From NCBI GenBank assembly GCA_934532985.1, contig CAKTAV010000017.1, positions 1 to 36,160 of the forward strand: DNA of 36,160 nt, in the 5' to 3' direction. Source of the stretch: an uncultured Butyricicoccus sp. GTDB taxonomy: Bacteria > Bacillota > Clostridia > Oscillospirales > Butyricicoccaceae. Of the stretch, positions 15,863-23,771 are shown one piece after another. Within the stretch, counting starts at the first letter, position 1; each line of letters opens with the position of its first letter. The notes beneath the pieces were generated by a model. The model saw only the letters and a program-made list of their open reading frames with translations. It was not told the DNA's origin and searched no databases. A program made the position numbers and the translations under genes.

Positions 15863-17431
15863 ATGAAGAAAGTTAAAGTATTGTCTGCGGAAGAGGCAGT
15901 CAAGCTGGTAAACGACGGCGACACCATTGCCACCGGCGGATTCGTCAGCTGTGCTTGTCCGGAGGGACTGTCCAAGGCGCTGGAGCAGCGCTTTATTGAG
16001 ACCGGTCATCCGAAGGACATGACGCTGTTCTACGCAGCAGGTCAGGGCTACCGTGATATTCCGGGCTCCGGCGGCGACCACTTCGCACACGAAGGCATGG
16101 TAAAGCGCGTTGTCGGCGGTCACTGGGACCGTGCTCCGGGACTGGGCAAGCTGGCTCTGGAAAACAAGATTGAGGCGTACAACCTCCCGCAGGGCGTTAT
16201 CACTCACATGTATCGTGATATCGCCGCACACAACATCGGTACCATCACGCACGTTGGTCTGTACACCTTTGCTGACCCGCGCAACGGCGGCGGCAAGCTC
16301 AACGACGTCACCAAGGAAGATCTGGTCAAGCTGATCGAGATCGAAGGCGAGGAGCGCCTGCTGTACAAGGGCTTCCCGATCAACGTCGTATTCCTGCGCG
16401 CATCCTACTGCGATGAGCGCGGCAACTGCACCGTACACCGTGAAGTTGGTCCGATGGACGTTACCGCTATGGCACAGGCCTGCAAGAACTCCGGCGGTAA
16501 GGTCATTGTTCAAGTTGAGAAAATCGTAGCTGCCGGTTCCCTTGACCCGAAGCTGGTCAAGATCCCGGGCATCTATGTTGACGCCGTTGTCGTCGGTTCG
16601 GACGAGGACAACATGCAGTGCATCGGCGTACCGTATGACGGTGCTGCTGCGGGCGAATATACCATTCCGCTGGACGCTATTCCGGCAATTCCGCTGAACC
16701 AGCGCAAGATTGTCGCTCGCCGTGCCGCTATGGAGCTGCCGGACGACGCAATCGTTAATCTGGGCACCGGTATGCCGGAGCAGATTTCCAGCGTTGCCGC
16801 CGAAGAAGGCATCGCCGACAAGATGACGCTGACCGTAGAGGCAGGTCCGATCGGCGGTATCCCGCTGGGCGGCGCACAGTTCGGCGCTGCTGCCAACGCA
16901 GAAGCAATTCTGGAGCACAATGTCCAGTTTGACTTCTATCAGGGCGGCGGTCTGGACATCGCATTCCTCGGTCTGGCAGAGACCGCTCCGAACGGCGACC
17001 TGAACGTCTCCAAGTTCGGCACGCGTCTGGCTGGCGCCGGCGGATTCATTGACATCACCCAGAATGCAAAGAAGGTTTGCTACTGCGGCACCTTCACCGC
17101 CAAGGGCCTGAAGGTCGCCGTAGAAGACGGCAAGCTTCGTATTGTGCAGGAGGGTGCAAAGAAGAAGTTCGTCAAGCAGGTAGAACATATCACGTTCTCC
17201 GGCATCTATGCCAACAAGGTACATCAGCCGGTACTGTATATCACCGAGCGTGCGGTATTCGAGCTTCGTCCGGAGGGTGTTACTCTGGTCGAGATCGCAC
17301 CGGGCATCGACCTGCAGACGCAGATTCTGGATCAGATGGAATTCGTTCCGCCGATCGCTTATCAGGAAGACGGCACTATCAAGCTGATGGACGCACGTAT
17401 CTTCCGCGACGAGCCGATGGGTCTGAAGTAA
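15863..17431 (+). CDS. CoA-transferase of the YdiF/propionate CoA-transferase type
   Basis: The single-chain class I CoA-transferase has 522 residues with fused alpha and beta halves. Start 15863 follows AAAGGA. The N-terminal half has the CoA-binding stretch DGDTIATGGFVSCACPEGL; the C-terminal half has VNLGTGMPEQI and the active-site glutamate in TVEAGPIGGIPLGG (about residue 330). These enzymes move CoA among acetate, propionate, butyrate and similar acids. Here it sits between the 4-hydroxybutyrate genes and thiolase, so it may activate 4-hydroxybutyrate with acetyl- or butyryl-CoA, or release butyrate. The usual 4-hydroxybutyrate transferase (AbfT, about 430 residues) is absent from the window. 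Family call sure, substrate inferred. Confidence 0.9.
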   Translation: MKKVKVLSAEEAVKLVNDGDTIATGGFVSCACPEGLSKALEQRFIETGHPKDMTLFYAAGQGYRDIPGSGGDHFAHEGMVKRVVGGHWDRAPGLGKLALENKIEAYNLPQGVITHMYRDIAAHNIGTITHVGLYTFADPRNGGGKLNDVTKEDLVKLIEIEGEERLLYKGFPINVVFLRASYCDERGNCTVHREVGPMDVTAMAQACKNSGGKVIVQVEKIVAAGSLDPKLVKIPGIYVDAVVVGSDEDNMQCIGVPYDGAAAGEYTIPLDAIPAIPLNQRKIVARRAAMELPDDAIVNLGTGMPEQISSVAAEEGIADKMTLTVEAGPIGGIPLGGAQFGAAANAEAILEHNVQFDFYQGGGLDIAFLGLAETAPNGDLNVSKFGTRLAGAGGFIDITQNAKKVCYCGTFTAKGLKVAVEDGKLRIVQEGAKKKFVKQVEHITFSGIYANKVHQPVLYITERAVFELRPEGVTLVEIAPGIDLQTQILDQMEFVPPIAYQEDGTIKLMDARIFRDEPMGLK

Positions 17432-17450
17432 TTCATCACACGTTCCCCTA

Positions 17451-17472
17451 CCGGCAGGCTCCGGCCTGCCGG
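17451..17472 (+). other. Intercistronic hairpin without T tail
   Basis: CCGGCAGGC and GCCTGCCGG form a perfect 9-base stem around TCCG between the CoA-transferase and thl. With no T run it is more likely an mRNA stability or processing element than a terminator. Confidence 0.6.
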
Positions 17473-17512
17473 ATCAGTATAAACCCCTAGTAAGAAAAGG
17501 AGAATATGTCCA

Positions 17513-18700
17513 ATGAATGTTTATATTTGTGCTGCGAAGAGAACTCCGATTGGTTCCTACGGTAAGGCGTTTAAGGACGTTAGCGCAGTAGAACTGGGCA
17601 AGGTAGCGGCAAAGGCTGCCGTTGAGCAGGCAGGCATCGACCTGGCAACCATCGACGAGACCATCGCAGGCTGTGTCCTGCAGGGCGGTCAGGGTCAGAA
17701 CGTAGCCCGTCAGGTTGCTCTGGGCATCAATGTTCCGCTGGAGATTCCGGCAATGACCATCAACAAGGTCTGCGCTTCCTCCATGCGCGCACTGAACCTG
17801 TCTTCCCAGATCATTCGCTCCGGCGACGACCAGTGCATTCTGGCCGGCGGTATCGAGTCCATGTCCAGCGCACCGTACACCGTATCCAAGGTACGTTGGG
17901 GCGCACGCATGAATGATGCCGTTATGTCGGATATGATGGTACATGACGGTGTTTGGGATATCTTCAACAACTACCACATGGGCATCACGGCAGAGAACGT
18001 AGCCGAGAAGTACGGCATCACCCGTGAGATGCAGGACGAGATCGCTCTGACCTCCCAGACCAATGCGGTTGCCGCAATCAAGGCTGGCAAGTTCAAGGAC
18101 GAAATCGCTCCGGTAGAGGTTGTTTCCCGCAAAAATACAGTTATCGTTGACACCGACGAGCATCCGCGCGAGGGCACTACGCTGGAGACCCTGGCAAAGC
18201 TGCGCCCGGCATTCAAGAAGGACGGCACCGTTACCGCTGGCAATGCCTCCGGCATCAACGACGCCGGTGCATTCATGGTCATTGCATCCGAGGATTATGT
18301 AAAGGCACACGGCCTGAAGCCGATGGCGAAGATTCGTTCCTTCGGTTCGGTTGGCTGCGATCCGGCAATCATGGGCATCGGCCCGATCGAGTCGGTTCGT
18401 CAGGCACTCAAGCGCGGCGGTCTGACCGTGGCTGACCTCGACCTGATCGAATCCAACGAAGCATTTGCCGCACAGGCTTGCGCGGTTAACACCACGCTGG
18501 GCTTTGATATGTCCAAGGTCAACGTAAACGGCGGCGCTATCGCTCTGGGCCACCCGATCGGCGCAGCAGGCACCCGTATCACCACCACCCTGATCTACGA
18601 AATGATCAAGCGTGACCTGACCATTGGTCTGGCTACGATGTGCATCGGCGGCGGCATGGGCGAAGCAATCATCGTTGAGCGCGACGAGCTGTGCAAGTAA
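17513..18700 (+). CDS. thl: Acetyl-CoA C-acetyltransferase (thiolase)
   Basis: The 395-residue enzyme condenses two acetyl-CoA to acetoacetyl-CoA, the first step of the butyrate route. The nucleophilic cysteine is in INKVCASSMRAL (about residue 88), the catalytic His in ALGHPIGAAG and the second cysteine in TMCIGGGMGEA near the C-terminus. The length is that of clostridial Thl. AAAAGGAG precedes the start. It is followed by crt and hbd in the order of a butyrate operon, although bcd and etfAB are not in this window. Confidence 0.96.
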   Translation: MNVYICAAKRTPIGSYGKAFKDVSAVELGKVAAKAAVEQAGIDLATIDETIAGCVLQGGQGQNVARQVALGINVPLEIPAMTINKVCASSMRALNLSSQIIRSGDDQCILAGGIESMSSAPYTVSKVRWGARMNDAVMSDMMVHDGVWDIFNNYHMGITAENVAEKYGITREMQDEIALTSQTNAVAAIKAGKFKDEIAPVEVVSRKNTVIVDTDEHPREGTTLETLAKLRPAFKKDGTVTAGNASGINDAGAFMVIASEDYVKAHGLKPMAKIRSFGSVGCDPAIMGIGPIESVRQALKRGGLTVADLDLIESNEAFAAQACAVNTTLGFDMSKVNVNGGAIALGHPIGAAGTRITTTLIYEMIKRDLTIGLATMCIGGGMGEAIIVERDELCK

Positions 18701-18723
18701 TAAAATAATTGACATATGACGAC

Positions 18724-18754
18724 AGAGGAGGAGCAGCTTCCCTGCTTCTCCTCT
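18724..18754 (+). other. Intercistronic hairpin between thl and crt
   Basis: AGAGGAGGAGCAG pairs with CTGCTTCTCCTCT (one G-T pair) around CTTCC. No T run follows. It may stabilise or separate the thl and crt messages. Confidence 0.6.
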
Positions 18755-18784
18755 CCCTGACAATAGTAAGGAGAATACAGAGTC

Positions 18785-19603
18785 ATGACTGATGTAACGA
18801 TTGAAAAGAAGGGCCATGTAGCGATCGTCAAGATCGAGCACATGCAGGCAATGAACGCACTGAGCACGGATATGTACGCTCAGCTGGAGGAAGCATTCGA
18901 TCAGGTTGGCGCAATGGACGACGTTTACGCCGTTGTTCTGACCGGCTCTTCCCGTGTCAACAAGAAGGGCAAGGAAGTACAGTCCTTCGTTGCCGGCGCT
19001 GATATTTCTCAGATGTCCACCATGTCTGTTGCAGAAGGCAAGGCATTCGGCAACGATTCCAACCGCGTTTGCTGGAAGATCGAGAACTTCAAGCGTCCGG
19101 TTATCGCCGCAATCAACGGCTTCTGCCTGGGCGGCGGCTGCGAGCTGGCAATGTCCTGCGACATTCGTCTGGCTTCCGCAAATGCTCTGTTCGGTCAGCC
19201 GGAAGTTGGTCTGGGCATCACCCCGGGCTGCGGCGGCACGCAGAGACTGGCTCGTCTGGTTGGCATGGGTCACGCAAAGGAGATCCTGTACACCGCACGC
19301 GGCAACTACTCCGCACAGCATGCCAAGGAAATCGGTCTGGTCAACGAAGTATATGACACCGTTGAGGAGCTGAACGCAGCTGCTCTGGCTCTGGCAGAAG
19401 AGATCGCCGCACAGGCTCCGATCGCTGTTTCTCTGGTGAAGGAAGCAGTCAACGTTGGTATGCAGACCGACCTGAACTCCGCGCTGAAGTTCGAGGGCAA
19501 CTGCTTCGCACAGTGCTTTGCTACCGAGGACCAGAAGTACGCAATGAGCTACTTCCTCGACAAGAGCAAGGACAAGCCGGCCAAGGTATTTGGCAACAAG
19601 TAA
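18785..19603 (+). CDS. crt: Crotonase (3-hydroxybutyryl-CoA dehydratase)
   Basis: The 272-residue enoyl-CoA hydratase makes crotonyl-CoA from 3-hydroxybutyryl-CoA. The oxyanion-hole region reads SFVAGADISQM and INGFCLGGGCELAMSCD; the catalytic glutamates lie in GCELAMSCD and in QPEVGLGITPGCGGTQRL. The start follows AAGGAG. Compared with the usual clostridial Crt of about 260 residues, there is an extra basic loop RVNKKGKEVQ before the AGADI motif. Its place after thl and before hbd makes the substrate assignment reasonable. Confidence 0.95.
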   Translation: MTDVTIEKKGHVAIVKIEHMQAMNALSTDMYAQLEEAFDQVGAMDDVYAVVLTGSSRVNKKGKEVQSFVAGADISQMSTMSVAEGKAFGNDSNRVCWKIENFKRPVIAAINGFCLGGGCELAMSCDIRLASANALFGQPEVGLGITPGCGGTQRLARLVGMGHAKEILYTARGNYSAQHAKEIGLVNEVYDTVEELNAAALALAEEIAAQAPIAVSLVKEAVNVGMQTDLNSALKFEGNCFAQCFATEDQKYAMSYFLDKSKDKPAKVFGNK

Positions 19604-19692
19604 GTGCCGGAATCACTTACCTGTGGCACAGATAGAGAATTTTTGAGAAATTATGAGTATTTGGAGAATGTAACGGGGAGAGTTTTCATACC

Positions 19693-20601
19693 ATGAATGT
19701 TTGTGTATTCGGTGCTGGTAACATGGGTGCCCGTATCGCGGAAGTATTCCTGAGCAATGACCATGATGTTACGCTGGTCGATATTCAGGATCGTTTTCTG
19801 CGCAGTGGTTATTCCCGAATCGAGAGTGACTACAACTTCCTCGTCCGCAAGGGCAAGATGGAGGAAAACCGCAAGAACGAGCTGCTTTCCAAGCTGAAGA
19901 TGACCACAGATCGCAAGGCCGCTTCCAACGCGGACTTCGTCATGGAGGTCATTCTGGAGCGTATGGATCTGAAGAAGGATCTGCTGCGTGAGCTGGACTT
20001 TATTTGCCCGGCACACACGATCTTTGCATCCAACACCTCTGCTATGTCGATCACGGAAATGGCTGCTGCCATTCCGCATCGTTCCACCAAGTTTGTCGGC
20101 TGCCATTTCTTCAACCCGCCGCAGATCATGAAGCTGGTTGAGGTTATTCACGCGATGCAGACGTCCAACGAGACGTTTGAATTCACGATGAACCTGATGA
20201 AGGAGCTGGGCAAGACGCCGGTTCCGGTCAATGAGGGTCCGGGCTTCGTCGTCAACCGCATGCTGATTCCGATGATGAACGAGGCTATGGGTATTGTTGC
20301 CGATGGCATCGCGTCTCCGGAGGACGTTGACCGCGCGATGCAGCTTGGCGCCGGTATGAAATCCGGCCCGCTCCATACGGCTGATCTGGTTGGTCATGAC
20401 GTCAATCTGGCAATCATGGAGACCATTTGCCATGAGACCGGTGACCAGAAGTATCGTCCGCATCCGCTGCTGCGCAAGATGGTTCGCGCAGGCCTGCTGG
20501 GTGTCAAGTCCGGCCGTGGTTTCTTTACGTATGACGGCCCGTTCGGAAAGGAAATTCCGGGTGGTCAGCTGAAGAATCCGCTGAACCTGAACGACAACTA
20601 A
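19693..20601 (+). CDS. hbd: 3-hydroxybutyryl-CoA dehydrogenase, copy 1
   Basis: The 302-residue protein reduces acetoacetyl-CoA to 3-hydroxybutyryl-CoA. The Rossmann motif is VFGAGNMGARIAEVF at the N-terminus. The catalytic His is in GCHFFNPPQIMKLVEVI (about residue 138), with Ser and Asn in SNTSAMSITE and VNRML. The C-terminal helical domain has GPLHTADLVGHDV. It is longer than most clostridial Hbd (about 282) because of its tail. The upstream site GGGGAGAG is weaker than those of its neighbours. A second copy at 23772 is highly similar. This gene ends the cluster, with a terminator right after it. Confidence 0.95.
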   Translation: MNVCVFGAGNMGARIAEVFLSNDHDVTLVDIQDRFLRSGYSRIESDYNFLVRKGKMEENRKNELLSKLKMTTDRKAASNADFVMEVILERMDLKKDLLRELDFICPAHTIFASNTSAMSITEMAAAIPHRSTKFVGCHFFNPPQIMKLVEVIHAMQTSNETFEFTMNLMKELGKTPVPVNEGPGFVVNRMLIPMMNEAMGIVADGIASPEDVDRAMQLGAGMKSGPLHTADLVGHDVNLAIMETICHETGDQKYRPHPLLRKMVRAGLLGVKSGRGFFTYDGPFGKEIPGGQLKNPLNLNDN

Positions 20602-20612
20602 ATCACCAAACG

Positions 20613-20645
20613 ATGGCCGCTGGCATCCGCTGGCGGCCATTTTTT
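20613..20645 (+). terminator. Terminator of the butyrate cluster
   Basis: ATGGCCGCTGGC pairs with GCTGGCGGCCAT (two G-T pairs) around ATCC, then TTTTT. Confidence 0.9.
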
Positions 20646-20682
20646 GTTCTTTCCTCCCGTCTTTTTCTCTCTGTCCCTTTCC

Positions 20683-20711
20683 TTGCAAGCCAGTAGGAAA
20701 TTTGATATGAT
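20683..20711 (+). promoter_or_regulatory. Promoter of the methyltransferase/MTHFR gene
   Basis: -35 TTGCAA and -10 TATGAT are spaced by 17 bases. The short leader leaves no room for a SAM riboswitch. Confidence 0.7.
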
Positions 20712-20747
20712 ACCAGAAGAATGGAATCAGAAAAGGAGAATTGGTCT

Positions 20748-22520
20748 ATGCCCACCCCAATTTCAGACTATATACAAACCCATAAGCTGCTGACAGACGG
20801 CTCCTTCGGCACCTATTACGCCGAAAAATACGGCACAGAGGACATGCCGGAGCTGGCCAACCGCGACCATCCGGAGCGCGTCATTGCTATCCACCGCGAA
20901 TATGTCGATGCTGGAGCCAAGCTGCTGCGCACCAACACCTTCACGATCAATTCCGTGCATATTCCGGATGAGGCGGAGCGCACTTCCCTACTGCGCTCCG
21001 CCGTCACGCTGGCACGCGTCGCCGCCGGAGACCGCGAGGTTTATATCGCCGGTGACATCGGCGCAATTTCCGAATATCAATATCAAGATGCCGCAGAAAA
21101 GGCAGCGGAGTATGTCGCCATCGGACGCGCTCTTCTGGCAGAGGGATTGGATATTCTGCTGTTTGAAACCGTCTCCTCACTCGATTGTGTGCTGGAGGCC
21201 ATCCGCACGCTCAAGGCAGAGCATACGTTCTTTGCCATGGTGCAGTTTTCCGTCAACCAGTTCGGCTACAGCAGCGCCGGACTGAGCGCCCGCCGTCTGC
21301 TGCGGGACGCCGCAGACGCGCCGGAGATCGACGCAACCGGACTGAACTGCGGCATTGGTCCGGGTCATATGGAGCAGATTCTGCGCACGATTCCGCCCAT
21401 GGACAAGCCACTCGTGGCGATGCCAAACGCCGGCTATCCGCGCTATGAACGCACCCGCATTCACTTCGCGGACAACACGGAATACTTTGCCATGAAAATG
21501 CAGGGTATTGCCGCCCTCGGCGCAGACATTCTCGGCGGCTGCTGCGGCACGCGGCCGAAGTACATCCGCGCCCTCGCCGAGAGCATCGACTGGACACAGA
21601 ACAATAAGCCGCAGGCCGACACGGTACCCGCTCAGCCTGCGATTTCTGTCACCGACCACAGCTTTTTCCGCGAAAACGGGCAGGACAAGACACATAAGCT
21701 GATCGCCGTCGAGCTGGCTCCCCCGCTCAAGGCGGATGACGCCGTGCTCATGGACGCCGCCCATCTGCTCAAGCGCATGAATGTCGACGTCGTGACGTTT
21801 CCGGACTCCCCATCCGGACGTACCCGCGCGGATTCGGTTCTTATGGCTGAGAAGGTCCTTCGTGAGACGGATCTGTGTGTCATGCCCCATATCTGCTGCC
21901 GTGACAAAAACGCGATTGCAACGCGTTCTCAGCTGCTGGGGGCCCATCTCAACGGCATCCACAACCTTCTCGTTATCACCGGTGACCCGATTCCGATGAT
22001 GGCACGTGAATCCGTCAAGAGCGTATTTAATTTCGACTCTGTCGGTCTGATGAAAATCATCCGCGACATGAACGAAGAGGTGTTCCCGCAAAGCCCGATG
22101 GCCTACGGCGGCGCAATCAATCAGGGACGGCGCAATCTGGATGTCGAAATTCGCCGTGTGCGACAGAAGATGGACGCCGGTGCGACGTTCTTTTTAACCC
22201 AGCCGGTATTCGGCGCAGAGGACGCCGACCGCGTGCGCCGCATCAAGGACGAAACCGGCGCGCGCATTCTGTGCGGTATTATGCCGCTGGTCAGCCGCAG
22301 AAACGCCCTGTTTATGAAGAACGAGATGACGGGTATTGCGGTCACCGACGCGATTGTCGCGCAATACGGGGCGGATATGACGCGTCAACAGGGCGAGGCT
22401 GTCGGTGTTCGCATCGCCAAGGAAGTCATTGACCTAACGGACGCCTTTGCCGATGGATATTACTTCTCCTTCCCGTTCAATCGTGTGCATCTGTTGGAGC
22501 ACATTCTGGGAAAGTCCTAA
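20748..22520 (+). CDS. Homocysteine S-methyltransferase fused to methylenetetrahydrofolate reductase
   Basis: This bifunctional protein of 590 residues has the arrangement of B. subtilis YitJ. Residues about 1-290 form the zinc-dependent methyltransferase barrel (LTDGSFGTYYAEKY, LRTNTFTIN, GLNCGIGPGH and the zinc pair GGCCGTRP). Residues about 310-590 form the MetF-like flavin barrel (VELAPP, LLVITGDP, FFLTQPVF). Together they would make methyl-THF and pass the methyl to homocysteine or a related acceptor. The start at 20748 has AAGGAG at 9 bases; the ATG at 20721 has none. It has its own promoter. The true methyl acceptor cannot be read from the sequence. Confidence 0.93.
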   Translation: MPTPISDYIQTHKLLTDGSFGTYYAEKYGTEDMPELANRDHPERVIAIHREYVDAGAKLLRTNTFTINSVHIPDEAERTSLLRSAVTLARVAAGDREVYIAGDIGAISEYQYQDAAEKAAEYVAIGRALLAEGLDILLFETVSSLDCVLEAIRTLKAEHTFFAMVQFSVNQFGYSSAGLSARRLLRDAADAPEIDATGLNCGIGPGHMEQILRTIPPMDKPLVAMPNAGYPRYERTRIHFADNTEYFAMKMQGIAALGADILGGCCGTRPKYIRALAESIDWTQNNKPQADTVPAQPAISVTDHSFFRENGQDKTHKLIAVELAPPLKADDAVLMDAAHLLKRMNVDVVTFPDSPSGRTRADSVLMAEKVLRETDLCVMPHICCRDKNAIATRSQLLGAHLNGIHNLLVITGDPIPMMARESVKSVFNFDSVGLMKIIRDMNEEVFPQSPMAYGGAINQGRRNLDVEIRRVRQKMDAGATFFLTQPVFGAEDADRVRRIKDETGARILCGIMPLVSRRNALFMKNEMTGIAVTDAIVAQYGADMTRQQGEAVGVRIAKEVIDLTDAFADGYYFSFPFNRVHLLEHILGKS

Positions 22521-22697
22521 CGCATCTCTGTCCAAAGCCATCTCGCAAGAATAATACTGCTTTGTTTCTTTTTTCGCCCGCTTCTTATCTTTTCTGTTGC
22601 ATCAGAGTGAACTTTCTGTAAATCCGCTTGACCAGACTTTCTGCCGGTGCTACGATTCAGATACTCCAGAAAGCCGATCAGAAAGCGAGGGACTTGT

Positions 22698-22928
22698 ATG
22701 AAATTAGTGAAATGGGCTATTCGAATTGTTGTCATTGCCGCCATCGTCATTGCCGTGCAGACCGCCGCAGTGACCGCCCGCAGCAGCAGCGGCTCCACCG
22801 AGGAAGATGTCCGAAGCTGGGCGACTCTGTTCACCCAGAAATCAGCGGCAGCCGCCGGAACGGCAGTCAATCTGGCTGTTGAGATCAAGGATGCCGCTGT
22901 CAACGTGGTCAGCAGCCACGCAGGATAA
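22698..22928 (+). CDS. Small single-span membrane or secreted protein, 76 residues
   Basis: I do not recognise it. The N-terminus KLVKWAIRIVVIAAIVIAVQ is a basic residue cluster followed by a hydrophobic segment of about 18 residues, either an uncleaved anchor or a signal peptide ending near AVTA. The rest is Ala/Val/Ser-rich and probably amphipathic helix (KSAAAAGTAVNLAVEIKDAA). GCGAGGGA is a moderate ribosome site. It is 69 bases upstream of the next small gene and probably co-transcribed. Confidence 0.65.
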   Translation: MKLVKWAIRIVVIAAIVIAVQTAAVTARSSSGSTEEDVRSWATLFTQKSAAAAGTAVNLAVEIKDAAVNVVSSHAG

Positions 22929-22943
22929 TCTATCGCAGCACAG

Positions 22944-23019
22944 TAAGGAGTGAACTGCCATGCAGGATGTATTACAGCCATTAAGGAGTGAACTGCCATG
23001 CAAGATGTATTACAGTCAT
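22944..23019 (+). repeat. 38-base tandem duplication of a ribosome site and start codon
   Basis: 22944-22981 and 22982-23019 are the same except for two transitions. Each unit holds TAAGGAGTGAACTGCC then ATG. Because 38 is not a multiple of three, the first ATG is in a different frame from the real gene. Confidence 0.95.
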
Positions 23020-23025
23020 TTATGA
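22960..23025 (+). other. Overlapping 21-codon upstream reading frame
   Basis: The first ATG of the duplicated start region opens a 21-codon frame that runs past the second start (22998) and ends at TGA 23023-23025. It has a full AAGGAG site, so translation is possible and could compete with the downstream gene. It may equally be a neutral by-product of the duplication. Confidence 0.45.
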
Positions 23026-23321
23026 TTGAGGACGTTCTCTTTACCCCGCAGGCATATTTGCTGCTTGTGGACGAACCCGACTTTGGGTGTGAGGGCGCGC
23101 CGGACGGAAAGCCGGTATGCGGAAGCATTCGCTGGGTCAACGCCCGCGGCGAGCATGTGACCCCGATTCCGGAGTCACAGCTGTTTGCATCCCGCTTGGA
23201 TGATAAAATGTGGATCGGCAGCTGGAAGGGGGAAACCGTCCTCGTCACGCGCAAACGACAGGTGCTGACGATGAACGATGCGGAGCAGCAGTGGTGGGAA
23301 GCCAACGCCACTGTTTCCTAA
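22998..23321 (+). CDS. Hypothetical protein, 107 residues
   Basis: I do not recognise it. It is soluble-looking, with no signal peptide. The middle reads as beta-rich (IRWVNARGEHVTPIPESQL, MWIGSWKGETVLVTRKRQVL) and the C-terminus carries QQWWEANA. An acidic N-terminal part includes LLLVDEPDFGCEG. The start at 22998 is the second unit of a duplicated AAGGAG-ATG region; the reading frame opened by the first unit is different. A strong terminator follows, so it ends the unit that includes the small membrane protein gene. Confidence 0.75.
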   Translation: MQDVLQSFMIEDVLFTPQAYLLLVDEPDFGCEGAPDGKPVCGSIRWVNARGEHVTPIPESQLFASRLDDKMWIGSWKGETVLVTRKRQVLTMNDAEQQWWEANATVS

Positions 23322-23357
23322 TACGCAACAGTCTTACTTTGACACAGGAAAAGGTCA

Positions 23358-23402
23358 CCGTTTCTCAGGGAAATTCGCAACCTGAGAAACGGCGATTTTT
23401 TT
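23358..23402 (+). terminator. Terminator after the 107-residue protein gene
   Basis: A perfect 12-base stem CCGTTTCTCAGG / CCTGAGAAACGG is followed by CGATTTTTTT. Confidence 0.92.
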
Positions 23403-23613
23403 ATGTCAAACGGCAAAATCGTTCCGTCGCAAAACCGAACAAATTTCTAGGAAAACACCCTATTTTCAGGGAAAATCGGTCAGTTTGTGGATTTTTTCAC
23501 GAAGATTACCGGTTTTCCCTCGTCGATTTTTCTATGATTTATCTTGCTGTTTCTCTGATTTTTGTGCTAGTCGCCAATCTTGAAAAATCCAATTGCCTTT
23601 TGGAAACTTTGGG

Positions 23614-23642
23614 TTGCAATCAGAATTGGTTTACTTCATAAT
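23614..23642 (+). promoter_or_regulatory. Candidate promoter of hbd copy 2
   Basis: -35 TTGCAA and -10 CATAAT are 17 bases apart, about 130 bases before the start codon. The stretch 23403-23613 shows no gene. Confidence 0.55.
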
Positions 23643-23681
23643 AAGGATGTACTGAACAAAAACGATTCCGTTGATTCCACC

Positions 23682-23702
23682 TTGTGTACCCCATGTACAC
23701 AA
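23682..23702. promoter_or_regulatory. Inverted repeat in the leader of hbd copy 2
   Basis: TTGTGTAC and GTACACAA are perfect inverted arms separated by five bases (CCCAT). The site is about 35-55 bases downstream of the expected transcription start, fitting a roadblock operator or an RNA hairpin. The spacing does not fit Rex. Confidence 0.5.
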
Positions 23703-23771
23703 TTGGTATCACCGGTTCTTCTTTTGCCCGGTATCATTTCGATTTTTTGTTCTACAGGGAGATTTACTATC

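Noticed and set aside
15797..17224. Long minus-strand open frame opposite the CoA-transferase
   Set aside because: It is antisense to a complete, motif-bearing enzyme; biased codons of the real gene keep the opposite frame open.
17474..19321. 615-codon minus-strand open frame opposite thl and crt
   Set aside because: It spans two real genes and their gap in antisense and has no domain or ribosome site.
20641..20747. SAM riboswitch before the methyltransferase/MTHFR gene
   Set aside because: Only about 35 bases lie between the -10 box and the start codon; none of the conserved blocks is present.
23682..23702. Rex operator
   Set aside because: The arms are separated by seven bases between TTGTGTA halves; Rex sites have about four and different inner bases.
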